Shown here in pieces: positions 23,835-39,400 of a stretch of DNA of 64,000 bases. The stretch is from Adineta ricciae (taxonomy: Eukaryota > Rotifera > Eurotatoria > Adinetida > Adinetidae). The position numbers were made by a program, and so were the translations under genes. The notes under the pieces are model-generated. The model did not search any database and was not told the DNA's origin. It saw only the letters and a list, made by a program, of their open reading frames with translations. How positions within the stretch are numbered: position 1 is the first letter of the stretch; every line of letters starts with the position of its first letter. Location: assembly GCA_905250025.1 (NCBI GenBank), contig CAJNOJ010000014.1, forward strand, positions 69,624 to 133,623, read 5' to 3'.

Positions 23835-24436
23835 GACGGATTTCCAGTTTGAAAATGTTTCTCTACGACTAAGATACAAATACAGAAAACACCTTCAGAT
23901 CGATACAAATTGATCACGTTTTTCTCCTTTCTCTTTTTTCATAAATGATCATTGGTTGTTAGACGCCATTTCATCATTTCTTTCCGGTTTTTGAGTGTAG
24001 GAACGCAATACTTTATACTTATATAATGAACCTGGGCGACAATGACATCTATCGAAAAACCATATGTACGTACTACAGGGCTCCGACGCGAGATTCCAAA
24101 TCAATTATCATGGGATTTCTATTCATAATATTTGAAAAAAAAGCACAAATTTTTATTCATTTCTTATCACACGAGAAAGAGAGTACAAATTTTCTTTATA
24201 GATATCTCCCATATGAAATAAAAAAATAAACAACTTTGCAAAATGAAGAAAAAAAGAATCGCCTACACTTCGTACCATAATGTACAACATTATGAAGCGG
24301 TGTTGTTCTCTTGAGTAAATAGACATTCTGAAGAAGCAAAGAAGTTAAGCAACGTTAGAGAGAGAGAGAGACGACTAGAGCCAAAATAAAGACACAAATG
24401 CATTGATAAAGCTTGATTAAATAATAAAAATTATCA
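23835..24436. other. intergenic: RUFY promoter side and BLTP1 3' flank
   Basis: No gene recognised. It contains a GA tract (about 24356-24370). Immediately before it, 15 nt at 24342-24356 match the highly conserved 5S rRNA internal promoter region, without the rest of a 5S gene being clear. Confidence 0.5.
24342..24356 (+). other. 5S rRNA internal-promoter-like fragment
   Basis: AAGTTAAGCAACGTT equals the box A region of many metazoan 5S rRNAs. The following box C sequence is absent and upstream similarity is weak, so at most this is a relic or a chance match. Confidence 0.25.
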
Positions 24437-27400
24437 CTATTTCATGCACATTTCTTTGAAACGTTCAGGTAAGAGAAAGATGAGTATTAGTTGTACGATT
24501 GTCATTGATTGTTCACATGGATCCATGATGCCACGTTGAAGCCATTTTGGTATGGTTAAACGTGCATGGTGGAAACCCAATTTCTGTAAAATATAATCAG
24601 CACCGAATGGTTCGACTTCATTACCATATGTGGTTAGAAGTTTAATAGTAGGCTGTAGTTTCCATTTTGAATCCGGACAGATGAAACGACGAGTATCAGT
24701 ATTGGCAACACCGTCTAATGCTGGAGGTACTTGGGGTTCGGGTGAAGTAACGGACGGCTTATTTGATCGTTTGCTGGATTTTTCATTTGTTACTGCCAGC
24801 GCTGCTACGTCTAGATCAAGAAAAACAAATGCGATGAGAAAAGAAACAAAGAAAACGCTTCAGCGTACTTCGTTCTTTTTCTTTGATATATGACGAAATG
24901 AGATCGTGAAGAAAATAGAAATGTTCAGCATTGAATGAGAACATGATATGTTCGTAGAATTCCGTTTCGAAGCTGCATTGAACTTGTCCTTGATATTGAC
25001 GTGTTTGAAAGCGTAATTCAAGAGCAGGAAGAATGAAGATCGATTCAGCAGTTTGTTCATATTGTTTCGAACGAACTTTACTTGGTACCGCGGACACTTC
25101 AGGTTCGTCCATCAGAGGAAAATCACGTAAACCTACCAAAGCAACAAGGTTTTCGTTTCTACTTCTTGACGACAACTTACCAACAGCTGAAATGGTCGAA
25201 CTCGCATAATTAAACCATTCGTTAACTGTTACTAATGGTGGTGCATCCATACCATTTCGTGTTACTTTAGACACCGACGCCATATTTGTGCGAGATTTGA
25301 CACTCGCAGGTGTGGTTTGACTTTGATCACCTAATGAGAAGATTAATTCTTGATGAACTAAATCAAACAAACAATTATTCATGAAACGCAGCGTGTAAAC
25401 ATTAAACGAGTGACATACTATCATCTTCTTCTCCTCGATTGGTTATAAAATTAATTTGAGGTTCATTCAGCGAAAACAAAGCCCATTGTCGCGCTCGGAA
25501 GTTCATGCCATGGAACACAACTATGGTTAAATTATGACCCTGCAGCATAAGTTCGCCGCCGTGCATTCCAATGTATTTCTTGATAATATTGATGTCATAT
25601 TTTGCCTGTACAGTTGGCGGCTTCTTCGACTTGGAATTCTTCTCTGAACCCTTAGACTTTTTACTATCACGAAAGTCGGACTGAATCGATGCGAGAAAAG
25701 TTCTTGAGTTGTTGACATTTTGGTCGAAAAATTCAGTCAATTTCGCCACCATTTTGATGATATCTGGCGTCGTCGATCGTGTAATCATCAGATGTAATTG
25801 TGACCAATTCAAATTAAGCAGAACTGATTTAAATGGGAAAGCTGAATCACTGCTAGTATTATTCACAGTTGTACTTGGACGATAATCTTTTAATCGAAGT
25901 AATAGGTGACAAATACGTCCCATCAAAGTGGGAGATCCCATGTAATCGAGACGAATCTCAATTGCTTCCGTTAGAATATCAATGGAATGAGAAGCATCAA
26001 CAAGAATTATTCGATCGCGAAGTTCTTGAAAGATATAGCCTAGAAAAGAAACAAGAGTTGATTTCGTAGGGAAGATTCGAATTACAATGCAGATATATAC
26101 CTGTTGTACGCAAGTTTTTCAGTCGTATCGTGCCTCCAACGATGCCTTGTTCTGCTTGTAAGATGGAATTTTGCAAACCTAACGAGATGAAGAATGTTCG
26201 TTTGCCTTTACTTGTCAATGTTAGACTTCCAGTGGAAGAAACATTCTTTGTATTCCACTCAACTTTCCCCATAACATTCGACATACGCATTGATACATGC
26301 AATTCTTTCAACTGAATGGCCAAAATCACATGAGCTTGCTTCTGTAACGTTTTATTTGTTGTGGATGACGCTTGGGTTGGAACGGTGACTTGTGCCATTC
26401 GGTAGGGTGTCGGTATTCTTGCTGGTAAGTTCTCATCGCCTAGAAACAACCGACGCGCTAATGAACGATTGTACCAAATTTTCGGAAATGTTAGGATTTC
26501 AGTAAAGCGTCGCATATCATATTCAAACTGTGCTTTAGATATCTGTGCAACAACAGATAGTTTGATACTGTTTAGCAATTCATTGTTCTGATCGACGGAT
26601 ATATAACGAGTACGAGATATGTTGATCGACACAGATTGAACACTAACAGCGAGCGCATTACGTGTCTGTAATTGGCCGGAGTGAATATCTTCGAATAGAT
26701 GTACTTTAGATTCGCCAGAAAATGGATGATAAACGTTTAGTTTGAAATCTTTCATGCACAGTGAAAAACTTAAGCCACCAAGAGAACTTCCTAGAACTTG
26801 TTCCGAAGAATTCTCATTGGATGCTGTCGTGTTCTCCGGTAAGGCCCGTTTCGATGATAGAACAACGTCAACAGCAGGTAGACGAAGTTCACATTCCATT
26901 GGATGTGTTGGTAAACACGTAAAAAGAAGAACACATGGTTGAATAAAGATACTAACAACAACGTCTATGGGAAATGAGGTTGTCGAAGTCTGTTCTTCCA
27001 TGAGAAACATTGTATCTAAATGATCATCATCGTTGGTCTGTTCTGCTTTCATTTCTTCACTAAGATGATCGTGCCGAGTCTGTTCACGCGGTAATTTAAC
27101 ATACTCAAGTGTTTGTTCGATGAAATTCAACAAAATTGGGTGAATAAGTATCTGATTGGTGGGTGACTGTATCATAGCACGACAGTGGAAACTTCCACGT
27201 TTATTCAATGTACTATTTGTTGTATTATCATGTTCTGAATTGTAATGCGCATCGACGTCCACACCAGGCAGGGAAAATTGTAAAACTTGATATTCGATTT
27301 TGTTGATTGTTAGAATCAAACCAATTGCTGCTTGTGTTTGTTGTTGACTTTGCTGTTTAGTTACATTGGGAGTCGATAGAGGATGGGATATTAAATCACG

Positions 27401-30400
27401 ACGTGTGTATAAATTGCAAGAACCATTTGCAATCAGAATCTGGATATTCAATTCCAAATCAACGGCTGGAGTTGATGTGATTTCACTAGGATTTCCATTT
27501 GTTGCCGTCGATGTAATCGATTGACGATCCTCTGATTCATGTGATGTTGCACTAGAAGTAGAAGAACAGTGATGTATCTAATCGAATAAGGTCAGATCTA
27601 TATGAACGAAGCAGATAGGTAAAATAATTAGTTATTCCAAGGCAACCAATAGTCAATATTTAGTACTTAGAAAAACAAAATACCTAAAATATAGAGACTC
27701 GAATGGATTTCTCATTCTACAATGATGACAGACGAAGACGTAATATAGCATTTTCCAACAAAACGAACGATGTTTCACTTACCGTGCAGGAATAGATGAC
27801 GTGCGTGATAAATTATCTTCTGTATCTTCTTCCCGGATGGGTGATGCATATATTTGTGATTGAGGTGTTACCATTACCGAACTAAATAGCAACACATCAA
27901 TTAATATCAAAGATCACACAAGTCGAAATCATTTGTTTGTTCGTATCACAGATGAACCTTCTATTGTTAGATGATCTCTGTTAAGATTTTGATATGATTA
28001 CAGTTATGACAAGTAGAACAGGCAAAAGTCTATGCAGCAATGCAGAGTAGTCTTACATTCGTCGATGATCTGCACCAGTTGATGAAGCAAGTGCGGCTGC
28101 GTACATTAACGAATAGCGTCGCTCACTATTCGTGTATATGCATGATCGTATCAATCAACGTAATGAAGATTTGTCAATTTGTGCAAAGAAAATGATTACT
28201 TACGGAGTCTTTCGTGTTTGTTGAGTAAAATCCAATGGTGATGCTCGGTTTTGACTTGGAACACTCAGCGTCGACAGGATTCTACGGTTACGATCTCGAT
28301 TGAGAGCGTTCTACATGAGAAAACTGTCGTTAGTCTTCATGTTCATAGAATTTTTCAAAGAGTCATAATGAACACAACGAAATAAAATATGTGGGTTGAA
28401 AGCATCAATATTTTTGTCTTTTCTAAACGAATATATTCGTGTGGCGTATACGGAACATGCAGGATGTCTGGATATTGGCGACAAAACATCAACAAATGAA
28501 TACAAGACAACACTTATAGTCAAACAGAGTAGGCGAACCGTTGATGAATTTGATCTTTGACGAAATTCATATGATTGTTGTTGATGTGGTGAGGTGGGCT
28601 AAAAAACTCACGGCTTTTTCTTATCATGTTCTTAAATATTTCTACTAGCACAATTTGGTTATATGTATGAGGCACAAGTTATATAAATGTTGCGAAAAAG
28701 ATGGGTTGTACTCTTACCTTGTTCGATTGTTTAATTTTCTGTTGGATATCAGTTTTAACTGTGTGTAATAGTTCTTTTTCCAGCCATTGATATCGCGCTT
28801 CTTCAGGTTTCAAAGCTTCATCGGGCGCTTGAGATCGTCTATGAACATTTGAACATGTACCAAGTTTAATTAAGATCGTTTGTTCAAACTTACTTTAATG
28901 TGGCAATCTTTTGTCCCAAGATGGAATATTCATACTGTAAACGTTTCCTTCGTTCATCATCTTCGCTAGGATCATTATTTTCATTAATATTAATCGAACT
29001 TCCTGTTTTCGTCTTTAGTAAATTCGAATCGTCAGATAAATCATTATCGTTACTTGATCGATCCATAGGTTCGATTAAATGAGTGGCAGTAATTGTTCGA
29101 ATCAATTGTGTGAAACGTTTACCAATAATTGAATCAATATTTATATCAATACCTTTCATATCCCATTGAACATCTAAGAACCACTTTGGACTGTTCGAAT
29201 TAGGTAGATGTTTTGCACGCGAATGCATTAAGTACCGACCACTTGGTACACAACAGGCGTTTAAAATCGTCTTGGATGCGGAGGAAGAAATCGGTTTCCA
29301 GCTACGATTCGTTTGTTTGAAATTTTCAGCAAAACGAAAGCAGAAACCTTCGAAAGAACCCGAACTTATGATAGCACCACATGAACAAGCTGAAATTGTT
29401 GTTTGATCGAGTGTGAACACAAGAAAGTCACTGCTTTCTTCCAGATTTGACACAGACTGCCTTGTACCAAGCGTCTGCACATCTGTCGGTGTCAATTTAC
29501 CCGGTGGATCGATTTGTTGCAATGGAATGGCAACACCTAAGTCAACAATATCTAATTGAAACATTAGATTGAGTTCATTTCTTATTGTCGCTGGTAATGC
29601 TTGAACATTCATCAACGAACGTTTTCGCGTAGCAGTGTTGGTTGAAGTTGTAAATGCACCGCGTTGTTCATTCCAATGTTCGTATGTATTTTTGTAATTT
29701 AGCCAGAAGAGAATACCTGCAAATGAAAGCCATGCTATCGTACGTCGAAAAAATAAGACAGATTACTGTCATTACCTTTGTCGATAGCACCAGGTTGCCA
29801 ATAGAAACTTGGTTTAGTTAAACGAATTATATATGCTTCTTTGTCAGGTTCATCGACCTGAAAATGATTTTGGAAATGTTAACGATTGATTGTTATCGGT
29901 AGTTACACTTACTTGAAAAGAATTTTTCAAAAGTAATTTCGTTTTAAAGTAAGCTGCATCTTGAAAACCACCGGTGTGGAGTAATTGTCCTAGACTGAGT
30001 TTTATGTGTAATAAGGCGTTAATTGATGGTTTGTTGTAAAAAAGTAAGGCGTTTTGTTCATCGTAATTGGATAATTTCACAAAGATAGGTAGATTTTTAT
30101 CGCCGTTATGAAATCTCACGACTGTATTCGATGGTGTTTGTCCGATGACTTCAAAACCTTTCATAGATACGTCAATTTTATAAGTGAACGGCGTTTGTGT
30201 TGATTTTTCTTGTTCATCGTCGTCAATTAGGTCCTCTTCACTATCGATTGGTGATTTGGACTTGAGTTCGTTGTCTATCGGTTTAGTTGATCCGAAGGAA
30301 AATTGATTCAAGCCAGACACTTTCGCGAGAATTTCGTTGATTTCATGTATAATAACTCGGGAAACAAAAACCAATTGGGCTAGAAAATCAGCCGTAATTG

Positions 30401-33400
30401 TTAATTTGAGTGCATCGATGTTTGTACGCAGATTTAAATGTCCTTTCGGCCGATTGTCTTGCTCTTGTTCATTGGTATAGTTTCCATAACAACGTATCTG
30501 TGGAAAATCAATTCGAACGTGATTATCTGAACTAACCGTGGGCAATTGATGAAGATCACTTGTCGCGTTATTTAGAAAATGCAGTGCATGCTCATGAACA
30601 ATTGCTGTAAACCGTGATGTTGTACTACCAAGACTGGCAACACCTTCGACAACTCCAATTTTATATTGTGCCTTTAACGTCGATAAAAGTGTCGTGGAAA
30701 ACGTCATGCCTTGGCAATGTGCTGTGATGTGAACTGTGAAAACGGGTCGTTTCGATGCTGAAGAAATACTTTGTCGAGTTTCGATTGTTTCATGACGAAG
30801 ATTTGAAGCTAATGTTAATCTACGTCGAATGTGTGAACGTTTCTTTTGTGGCGTATGTTCCGATACAGTTGGAGCATTTGATTCATTAATTGTGTTATTT
30901 AGGTTTGTTTCCATCTGTGGGTCTTCATTGCCGATGTCTTTAGGGATCGTTGACAACTGTTCTGTGTCAGCAGGAAGAAATTCTTGAACGTAAGAAGTAA
31001 TTAAGCGACCTGCACGGTTCACTAGATCATGAACTTCTTGCGGTCGTAATGGTACATCCATCGCAATAGTACCGATGTTGGTTACACCACTCAATGTTAA
31101 ATTCATGCCACGTGTTTGCAAAGATGTCAATGCACGAGATTTTCCGATGATAATATCAAGTACGGAGATTTCCCGAGCCGTTGATGATGTATTGGTTGAA
31201 GTTTGATGTGAATGGACAGCAGTGTTGATAAGACTTCCATCGTTAGATGTAGAGAGCGTTTCTTTCAGTGACAAAGACGTCGAACCGATCTGAACAATCA
31301 ACGATCCATCATATCTAAATAGAGATCGATCGAGAGGTTTTTTTTCTTCTATCTCAGTTAATAACTTCGATTTACTTCTTTGCGTTTTGATTGATCGTGT
31401 TCGGTTGTACCGTCCGAAGTCGTTGTGATAAAGTAACACTACCTTGTACTTTACGCATACAACCATCTACTTTCAAACTACCCAATGTAGCTGTTGAGTA
31501 GATTTCATCAATAATTAGCCATCCGAATACGGACAACAGCAGATTGTCATTCTGTGTATTGATCGATTGTGGTGGTACTGAAGTAGTACTATCGGTCAGT
31601 ACTGGCAGGACGTTTGGTTGCTTGGAACGATCAGGAGGCGTCGCTCTAACTTCTGATTGTTGCTCATGAAGAGCAACAAATTCTCGTAATTTCGTCCAAC
31701 ATTGTATTTCAGGATCAATGGAAGTGTTGTTCGGAGGATGGAGGAGACTCGATTGTACAGATCTCAAAACAAGATTCTCTATTCCATGTTCAGCTCCATC
31801 TATCATTGTACTCGTTCGTGAATTGATCGCATAGAACTCTTCCTGTTGTTGAACAGCGTTATTATCCGGCTTTATTATTTCATCAATGCCTGTATACTCC
31901 ACTGCATTACCAACTACCATATAGAATTGATAAACAATACGTAACAAGGATAAATTAACTTCTTGTTTAACGCTTTGAATACGAATACCAGCTTGAACGT
32001 TAGCTGAATGTAATTGATCGTGTTGCAGTGATTGTCGAAAAACACTTTGGATGTTTAGATTCGTTACACCAAGAATGGATGATTCAACAGATGAATTTAA
32101 ACTTAGTGATTGAGTGTTATGAATGACTTCGTTCGGCAAGATTTTGACATCGATCTTTTTAATTTGAATCGATGCTAAAACCGTCTGGCCTAATTTTTCA
32201 AATAAGGGTTCGATTGATGATGTCACAGATAGTTCTACACCAGCATACTCAAGTAGAATTTTGAATAATTGTTCAACGGATCCAGATAGATCAGGTCCAA
32301 CGTCTGCTAGAGTGATTTCAGTAAATGAATTCGTACGATTTCGCTTATTTGCTCGTGTACGAGTAGCACTATCATCAGCATCGGATTCGTCAGGAGCCAC
32401 ATTTAATCGCGCATAACCAAGAGTATTATTTACATTTGCTGTTGGTTCCAGACGTCGAAGAGTTTCACCTTTAATAAACAAAAATGCATTCATTCATTTT
32501 CTTCTTGTAATCGAAAGCATATCAATCATGCACGTAGGTCTTGAGTATAAAAATGGATACGTATATAGATTAAGATACGTGTCGTATAGTGGAAATAAGC
32601 ACAAACCCTGCACGGGTTTATTCTTTAAGCAAGAGTGCTTAATTTGATATCAAGAGCGAAGATTTCTCTTCGTGTTTTTTTATTGCTGTACAAACCTTAC
32701 CTTCTTCAAATGCTATATTTACATGACCTCCGGATGGTGCTATAATAATTTAGAGATATACTCGTGCATATGATACTGTGCGAAATCAATATATGTATGG
32801 AGCAAAGATGAAATTGTAAAATCACATGCTTTTTTTCCGGATACAAATAGTTAACTCCAATAATCTCCTGATATCTCTTCAGTAGACAATTTAAACGATG
32901 TTTACCTATCAAACTTGATGCACGACGACGTTCCGGGACTGAAGATGGCTCTTGAACCAATTCGATAATCGTATCTCTTGTACTTGCATTGGATCGTGTG
33001 TTTTGCACAGTCATGCGTCTTCGAGCTGCTGAACTGGATCTATCGCTTGCTCCAGCTGCCGATGAATCCCGTGTAAACAAGCTTTGAAGGCGACCGCCTA
33101 CTGTTGGCGTCCGTGCGCGCATGACAACTGTTGGTTGTTCTTGCTCATTACTATTTGTCGGTAGTATACTATCGATAGGTGATGTTGTTGTTGTAGACGA
33201 TGGCACTGGAGGATTGATATAGAGATGAAAATGAGGTTGTCGTTTAAATATTTGAGTCCATTCTCGACAAGCTTCGCGAATACCTTGCTTTAATAGTTTC
33301 TTGTCTGGTAAAATATGTGGCTGTAGATTGATATTTATATGTTGACTTTTATTGAAGCGTTTCCGAAGTTCTGTCACAAGTTGGCAGACGGGATGAGAAA

Positions 33401-36400
33401 GCAGGTACTTTGTTTTAGGTGTAAATAGTTCGTAGAATTTACTTTCTGGTAATGTAAATTCAGGTTTGATTTCAATGAGAAAATAAGCTAGCACAGCATC
33501 GATACGTTTTTGCCGCTGTTGAAGAAAATGTTCAATCGGCTTCTGTACACGATCCAGAACACAGAACCATCCGAGAATAGTTGGAGATAATGTCGAAAGG
33601 AAATTCCAATCAAACCGTGTGTACGAGAAGTGCTTTTTCGGCATGGTATTCAATTGAGTTATGCTTGTAGTGCTCGTACGTCGACGTTTCGAATTCGAAT
33701 AAGTATGACGCGGAGGTTCAGGAAATGTGATCCAAACATGATCGATCGAACCATCGAAAACACTGCTTGACGAAGGATTTGAAACTACTGAAGTTGTTGC
33801 TTTGACCGTCGTTGGCGAAGAGGCAGCTGCCGTCGGAGACGATACGGAAGGCTAGAAATATCGAAAAATTCGTACATATGAAGATAACGAATAGGATTTC
33901 TATAAACTTACGTCCGTCGATTGTTTTCTTTTAGATTTCTGTTTTGCTTGTGTTTTCACTGGGTGTATTTCATCGATTTGCGTCATGGTTGGTAAGATGA
34001 GTTTTTTCTCCAGTTGTTGTTTCGCGGCGTTGTTTATTAATTTAAAACAAAGCCGTTGAAAACCAAATTCATTCATAACATATCCGAGATTCGTTTGGTT
34101 ATTACTCATAGGTAAATGCGTTTGGATATCAGTAGGTATGTTAAATTGTAATCGACAGCGTTGAGATTGGATCGCATGGATATTAACATGCTCGATAGAG
34201 GAAAAATCATTTTCGAAACGACGAAATTGTCCTGTTAAGGATTGAATTTTAAACACACCGGTCGTCGATTGATCACGATTGGATAAAATCGTTTCCATTT
34301 GAATTTGTTTACATGATAGAGCAAATAGTGACATTGTCACAATATCCACTGGTGTTCGTAGTTCAGTTAATTGTACATTATCCTCAGCAAGACCGGCTTG
34401 TAAAAGGCAGATGTTGATTTTCGGTAATTGTAACGAAATTTTCGTTGCCGAAAGATCGATGGATGTCGATGGCGAATTCGACGTCGTCTGAGCTTGAAAG
34501 TGAAGACCATCGAGAATGGACATTGGATGAAGTTCGTAAGTTTTCCATTTGTCAATGTATGTATTGAGACACTCGAGCATCAATGGAGTGCATAGAATGT
34601 TTAGAGCACCAATAAATCGAAGGCATACTTCCCTTTCTGTGGCAATGACATTCGATGAATATAGGGTAGACAAAGTCGGTGCAACAGATAGACGCGGTCG
34701 TGAATTTGCTGCTGGGAATTGTGAACGTGATGGTGTTGGTTGCGATGATTCGGATAAGTATGAACAAGAGAAACCATTTGAAACACAATTGAAATCAAGT
34801 AACGGCTGAAGATTGATTTGGTCTTGTCGAATGATTGGTGGGAAAGAGGCTTGGCTTGACCAGGTCGTTGACCGATAATGAGATAGATAACGAATATAAG
34901 TCGTGGATAGTAATGTCGATTTTGGTATTGACATTTTCATCTGATTTCGCAAACTGATCCATGATGAGCCAGGTAACGATGATTGAGGAATTGATTTATT
35001 CTCGGTAGATGGTTGAAAAACCTAGAAAACGGAAAAGCTTTTTCGGAATAGATTTAAGTTAAGCAAACCTTTTGTGGTGATGATGTTGCTCCTTGCTGTT
35101 GTTCTTTCAATATTTCTTCCAATGCTGTCAATGAATCCGTTGACGTAGATGAATATGAAGATCTCGATAATGAATCATTCTGTTCGTCCGAGATTTCACT
35201 CGGTATATTTATACGAACAGACGGTGGAGACAAGTTTGTTGGTGAATCATGCGGTACAGGTGTTAACGACATGATTGATACCGATTTTGTTTGATTATTC
35301 TGATGTAAACTTCTTTGACTGGAATAATGCGATGATAACTGATCATTCGGAGTTGCATAAGCATCATTGAGTGTGCCCGACGACGAACCCACCACATCTT
35401 CATTCTGACATGCGATCGATGAAGATGAACGTTTGTGCGATTTCGGTTCAGCGAACGACTTGTGTCTAAGATTTCTCGCCGAATTCGATCTTGAAAATGT
35501 AGAGAGATTTGCAGGTACACTATGTGGTGAATAATGTTCAGTTAATGTATTATGATATGTCTGTGTTTGTGCACAGAAATCGAATGGATAAAAAATTTCT
35601 TCGTCGTTCAATCGCTCAGTTGGCCCAGATGAATGACTATAGGTATGCCAGTTGTATTTATGTTTGAATATTGGATGAGAATGTATAACATGGACATCGG
35701 GCTGAAATAATGATAGACCAAACGACGGTTGTTCGCTGAGACGAAATGTACTTCTGAAGAACTGTTCGCCTTGAACAAGAGTGTAGTAATGTGGTGATCC
35801 ACCCAGACATGCACAAGCAAATGTATTATATGGTAGAGCAATAGTTGATGGCCGTTTCGCACCCGTTGCTCCTGACGATTGTTGAGACTTGGTTGTGTAA
35901 AGAAAATGAAGTCTTTGAGAATGTTGATCATGCCGACGGAGAAACTCGAGTTGTTCATTGGTATTCGCTAGTGCCGGACTATGGCAGTCGAATTTGGCAT
36001 TGATTCGCAATTCAGGTATTTGAACCGAGCCGGCTTCTAACCATGAACCAGGATGCAAACGAAGTAATTGTCGCATTTGAATAGCACCCACTTTGAGAGT
36101 CAGGCCTTCATTACATGTACTTGTATGCATGTTACACATACAAAGACGAACTGGTGCGACCTACGAAGTCATAGAGATAATTTTGACGTGTTGATTATCA
36201 AATAGAGTATTCATACCTGTACGTTAATAGCATTTCCAGTTTCAATTAGGTTTAAATCGACTGAGTCCAAACTAAATCGAAGAACATCGTATTTCAATTT
36301 CTCAATCCATTTAGTTTTATCCATGACTGGCGAACGGACTAATGTGTACTCCTCTTCCATAATTTGCAAATAGAAATTTTTCACAAAACCGAGCATCTTC

Positions 36401-39400
36401 TCCATCTATTAAGCAAGAAATTCAATTTCAAAGAAACAAAGTTGACTGTATTCGACATACTTGAATCGTTGTCAAACGAGCTGAGATCTTTCCTAAAAGA
36501 ATTTCCATTTGCCATGCGTATTCTAGTGTTTCACGTTCCGGTGGTAAACCTTCATGAGAAAGCATCGCATGTCCACGAATAATCAAACCAGATAACTGAA
36601 GACTTCCTGTTGATAGGTGATAATCAGATTTATTTCTCTAAATCGGAAATGAGCCCAATCATATATTTCGATTCATCGGCAACTTACAACAATCGTATCT
36701 TCAACATAAACATTGACAGGTAAAAACAAGACTTGCAATCGTGTTTCATTCAAATCAGTTGTCATTTCTACGCAGAGCCGTTCACAAAAACCAATGGGAC
36801 TCGGCGCATGCTCGGTGTGCTAAAATCAAGAACTTTGTTTTTCCAATGCGAAAGAAAACATTAGAATTTTATATTACATGAAGAAGATGAAGTGTTACAT
36901 TATGGAGTGCAACTCGTAGGGTCACCATCAACGGTCGAAAGTATCTAGGATCAAACGGGCGACTTTCATCGATCATATCTATCAACGGATCGTCATGAAC
37001 GACAATTTTATTCTCCCTTATGAGATCAGGTTCGCGTATGTCATGGAAAGACTGGTCCCATCCGAATAAGTTTTCCTGAAGAAGTCGAATGATATCGAAT
37101 GGGTAAAAGACACGCATTTCTAAAACTTACCTTTACCCACCAGAGTTTTTTCAAAAAAAAACCATGCAAAAGTAAATTGACAGGACCAATATCAAGTTCA
37201 AGATTGAATACATCGTATTTAAGTTTATTCGGATGGAACGTGTGTCGATTGCCCATAGATTTGATTTGTTGCACGTGTAAAAGGTCTATACTTCCGATCG
37301 AAACCCTAGTTCAACGTTCTGCAAAGTATTTGCTTTTCTTACCTGTGCGATTCATGTCAACTGGCGGTGAGGAATGAAGCAGAATTTGAACTAAAATTTT
37401 GATTTGATTGACTTCACCACATTCAAAACATCCATTCCTACAATCATTATCGTGAAACTGATCGGGATTTGAAAAGATAGTTATCGTGAACTAACCGTTT
37501 TTCGAAAATATCTGATAATGACAGGTGAGATTTAATACCATCAGGTGCGTAGAATTGTTTATGTGCATCGAGTCCTTCGACAATATAAAACATTCGATTA
37601 CTTTCCGGTATCACAAGACGAGCAAGTACATCATTGACCTACATAAATCCAGTTGTTTTACACGACTTGAAAAATTGAAAACATACTTCGATGTTCAAAT
37701 CCATTGGAGTTGATACTGGACAAAATTCGAGAAACGGCAGTGGATATGTTAAAACAAGCGACTTTGCACACAGTGAAACATAGGCTAAAAACGAAGAGAA
37801 AAGAAATTTTCAGCAGAATATCTTTTCGTTTTACTATTTTCTGCAGCTTTGTCATTCGAACAATCAATCCAATTGCCTTGATTGCATGGTACTAGAACTT
37901 CGACTAATTCACCATGCAAAGTGATGTTGTAAATAAACGGAGTAAATGAATAGATATCCGGCGGTACAGATGAGCCGAAATCAGTAATTAATGCTATTCA
38001 TACATCAACAAAACGTAGGCATGAATAGACAAAAGAAGAAGTGTCACCTTGGAAGAAATTCTTATGTTCGAAAACAAAGTAAACTTGAGCTTTTTTGGCA
38101 TCGATATCTATGATCCAGTCTTGTAGTGAATTCCACAAGCGTGGATAATGAATATGCACTTTAATCTAAATGCAAATCGGATTCTTGCTTTGTGGAATGT
38201 TGAAATAGGTTGTTACTTCAATATTTTCTGTGTGGAGAAATGGTGTGAATGGAAGATTCGTTTGAGCAATTGTTTCACCGATATTGATTGATAGAGATGT
38301 ATCAAAACCATCTGGATTAGTTGAAAACGGAAGTATGGTCTCGAAAGATGATCCTTTTGAAGGACATTCCAGATGAAGTTGTTGAAGTTTCTAGAAGAAT
38401 GCAGCTCTCATTGAAATACAACAAAGAAAAAAAGAAGTATTCATTGCAAACCGTTTTATTCATAAAGTAAAGATCGAGTATAGTTGGACAGTTGAGTAAT
38501 AGTTTAAAGCGCACAGATCGAAATATCCGTGTTTGACCAACCAATGGTTCAGCTGTGACAGCAGATTCTTCATATAGTGTAGGAAGAAAATATTGCCACA
38601 ATAATTCTCTAGGTATAGAACAACGATTGAGGGCATCTTTTACAGAGAGAAAAGAACAGATTGACTCACCTCTGTCGATCAGCCCACGGTCCATAGGCAA
38701 TTTTCGTTTTTTTATTACATTTCATACGAATTTCCCAAGCAACATCAGGTACTACTTGACCATTTTCTAATGGCTCACTCATTTTACCGGGAACATCTTG
38801 TTCATATTCAAGTTCGCCTTCGGGGCATTCGAAGATTTGCACTGCATCTTTTGCCGTACCTTTTGTAGTTGGAATCGGCGGTGGCCTATGAAATACATAC
38901 ATACAATCATCAAAGATCGTATGTCCTATTTTGTCACACATTCCTCAGATGTTTTCATTCTGTTCTCAAATATTCTATCGCATATTTCGATCGAATCTAA
39001 TACATTCCAAACATAGCTTACATTTCTCTTATTCCTTCTTTATATTCACTAATAGGAATCAATTGAATCTGAAGATTTCGATATTTTAGACTGTACAGTA
39101 ATGTCATGGGATCGATTTCCGGCGCAGTTCTTGACGGTGATTGACTCGTAAATGTACTGTTCATTGTACTGAAACGTAACGATAAGCCGTACGGCAATGT
39201 ATGATGTCCAACTGAGATTCTTCCCTATAAAATATATCAGTAGTAACATTCGGAAACGAAATAAATTTAAAAAAACTCACATGTTCAACTTTTATTTCGA
39301 CCGACGGAAAGAGACTCCGTAAACTGTTAACAAAATTGCTTTCGTCGTTGCCTTTCGTCGTGTTCACACTTTGTGTATCGTCCACTCTTGCCGATAATCT

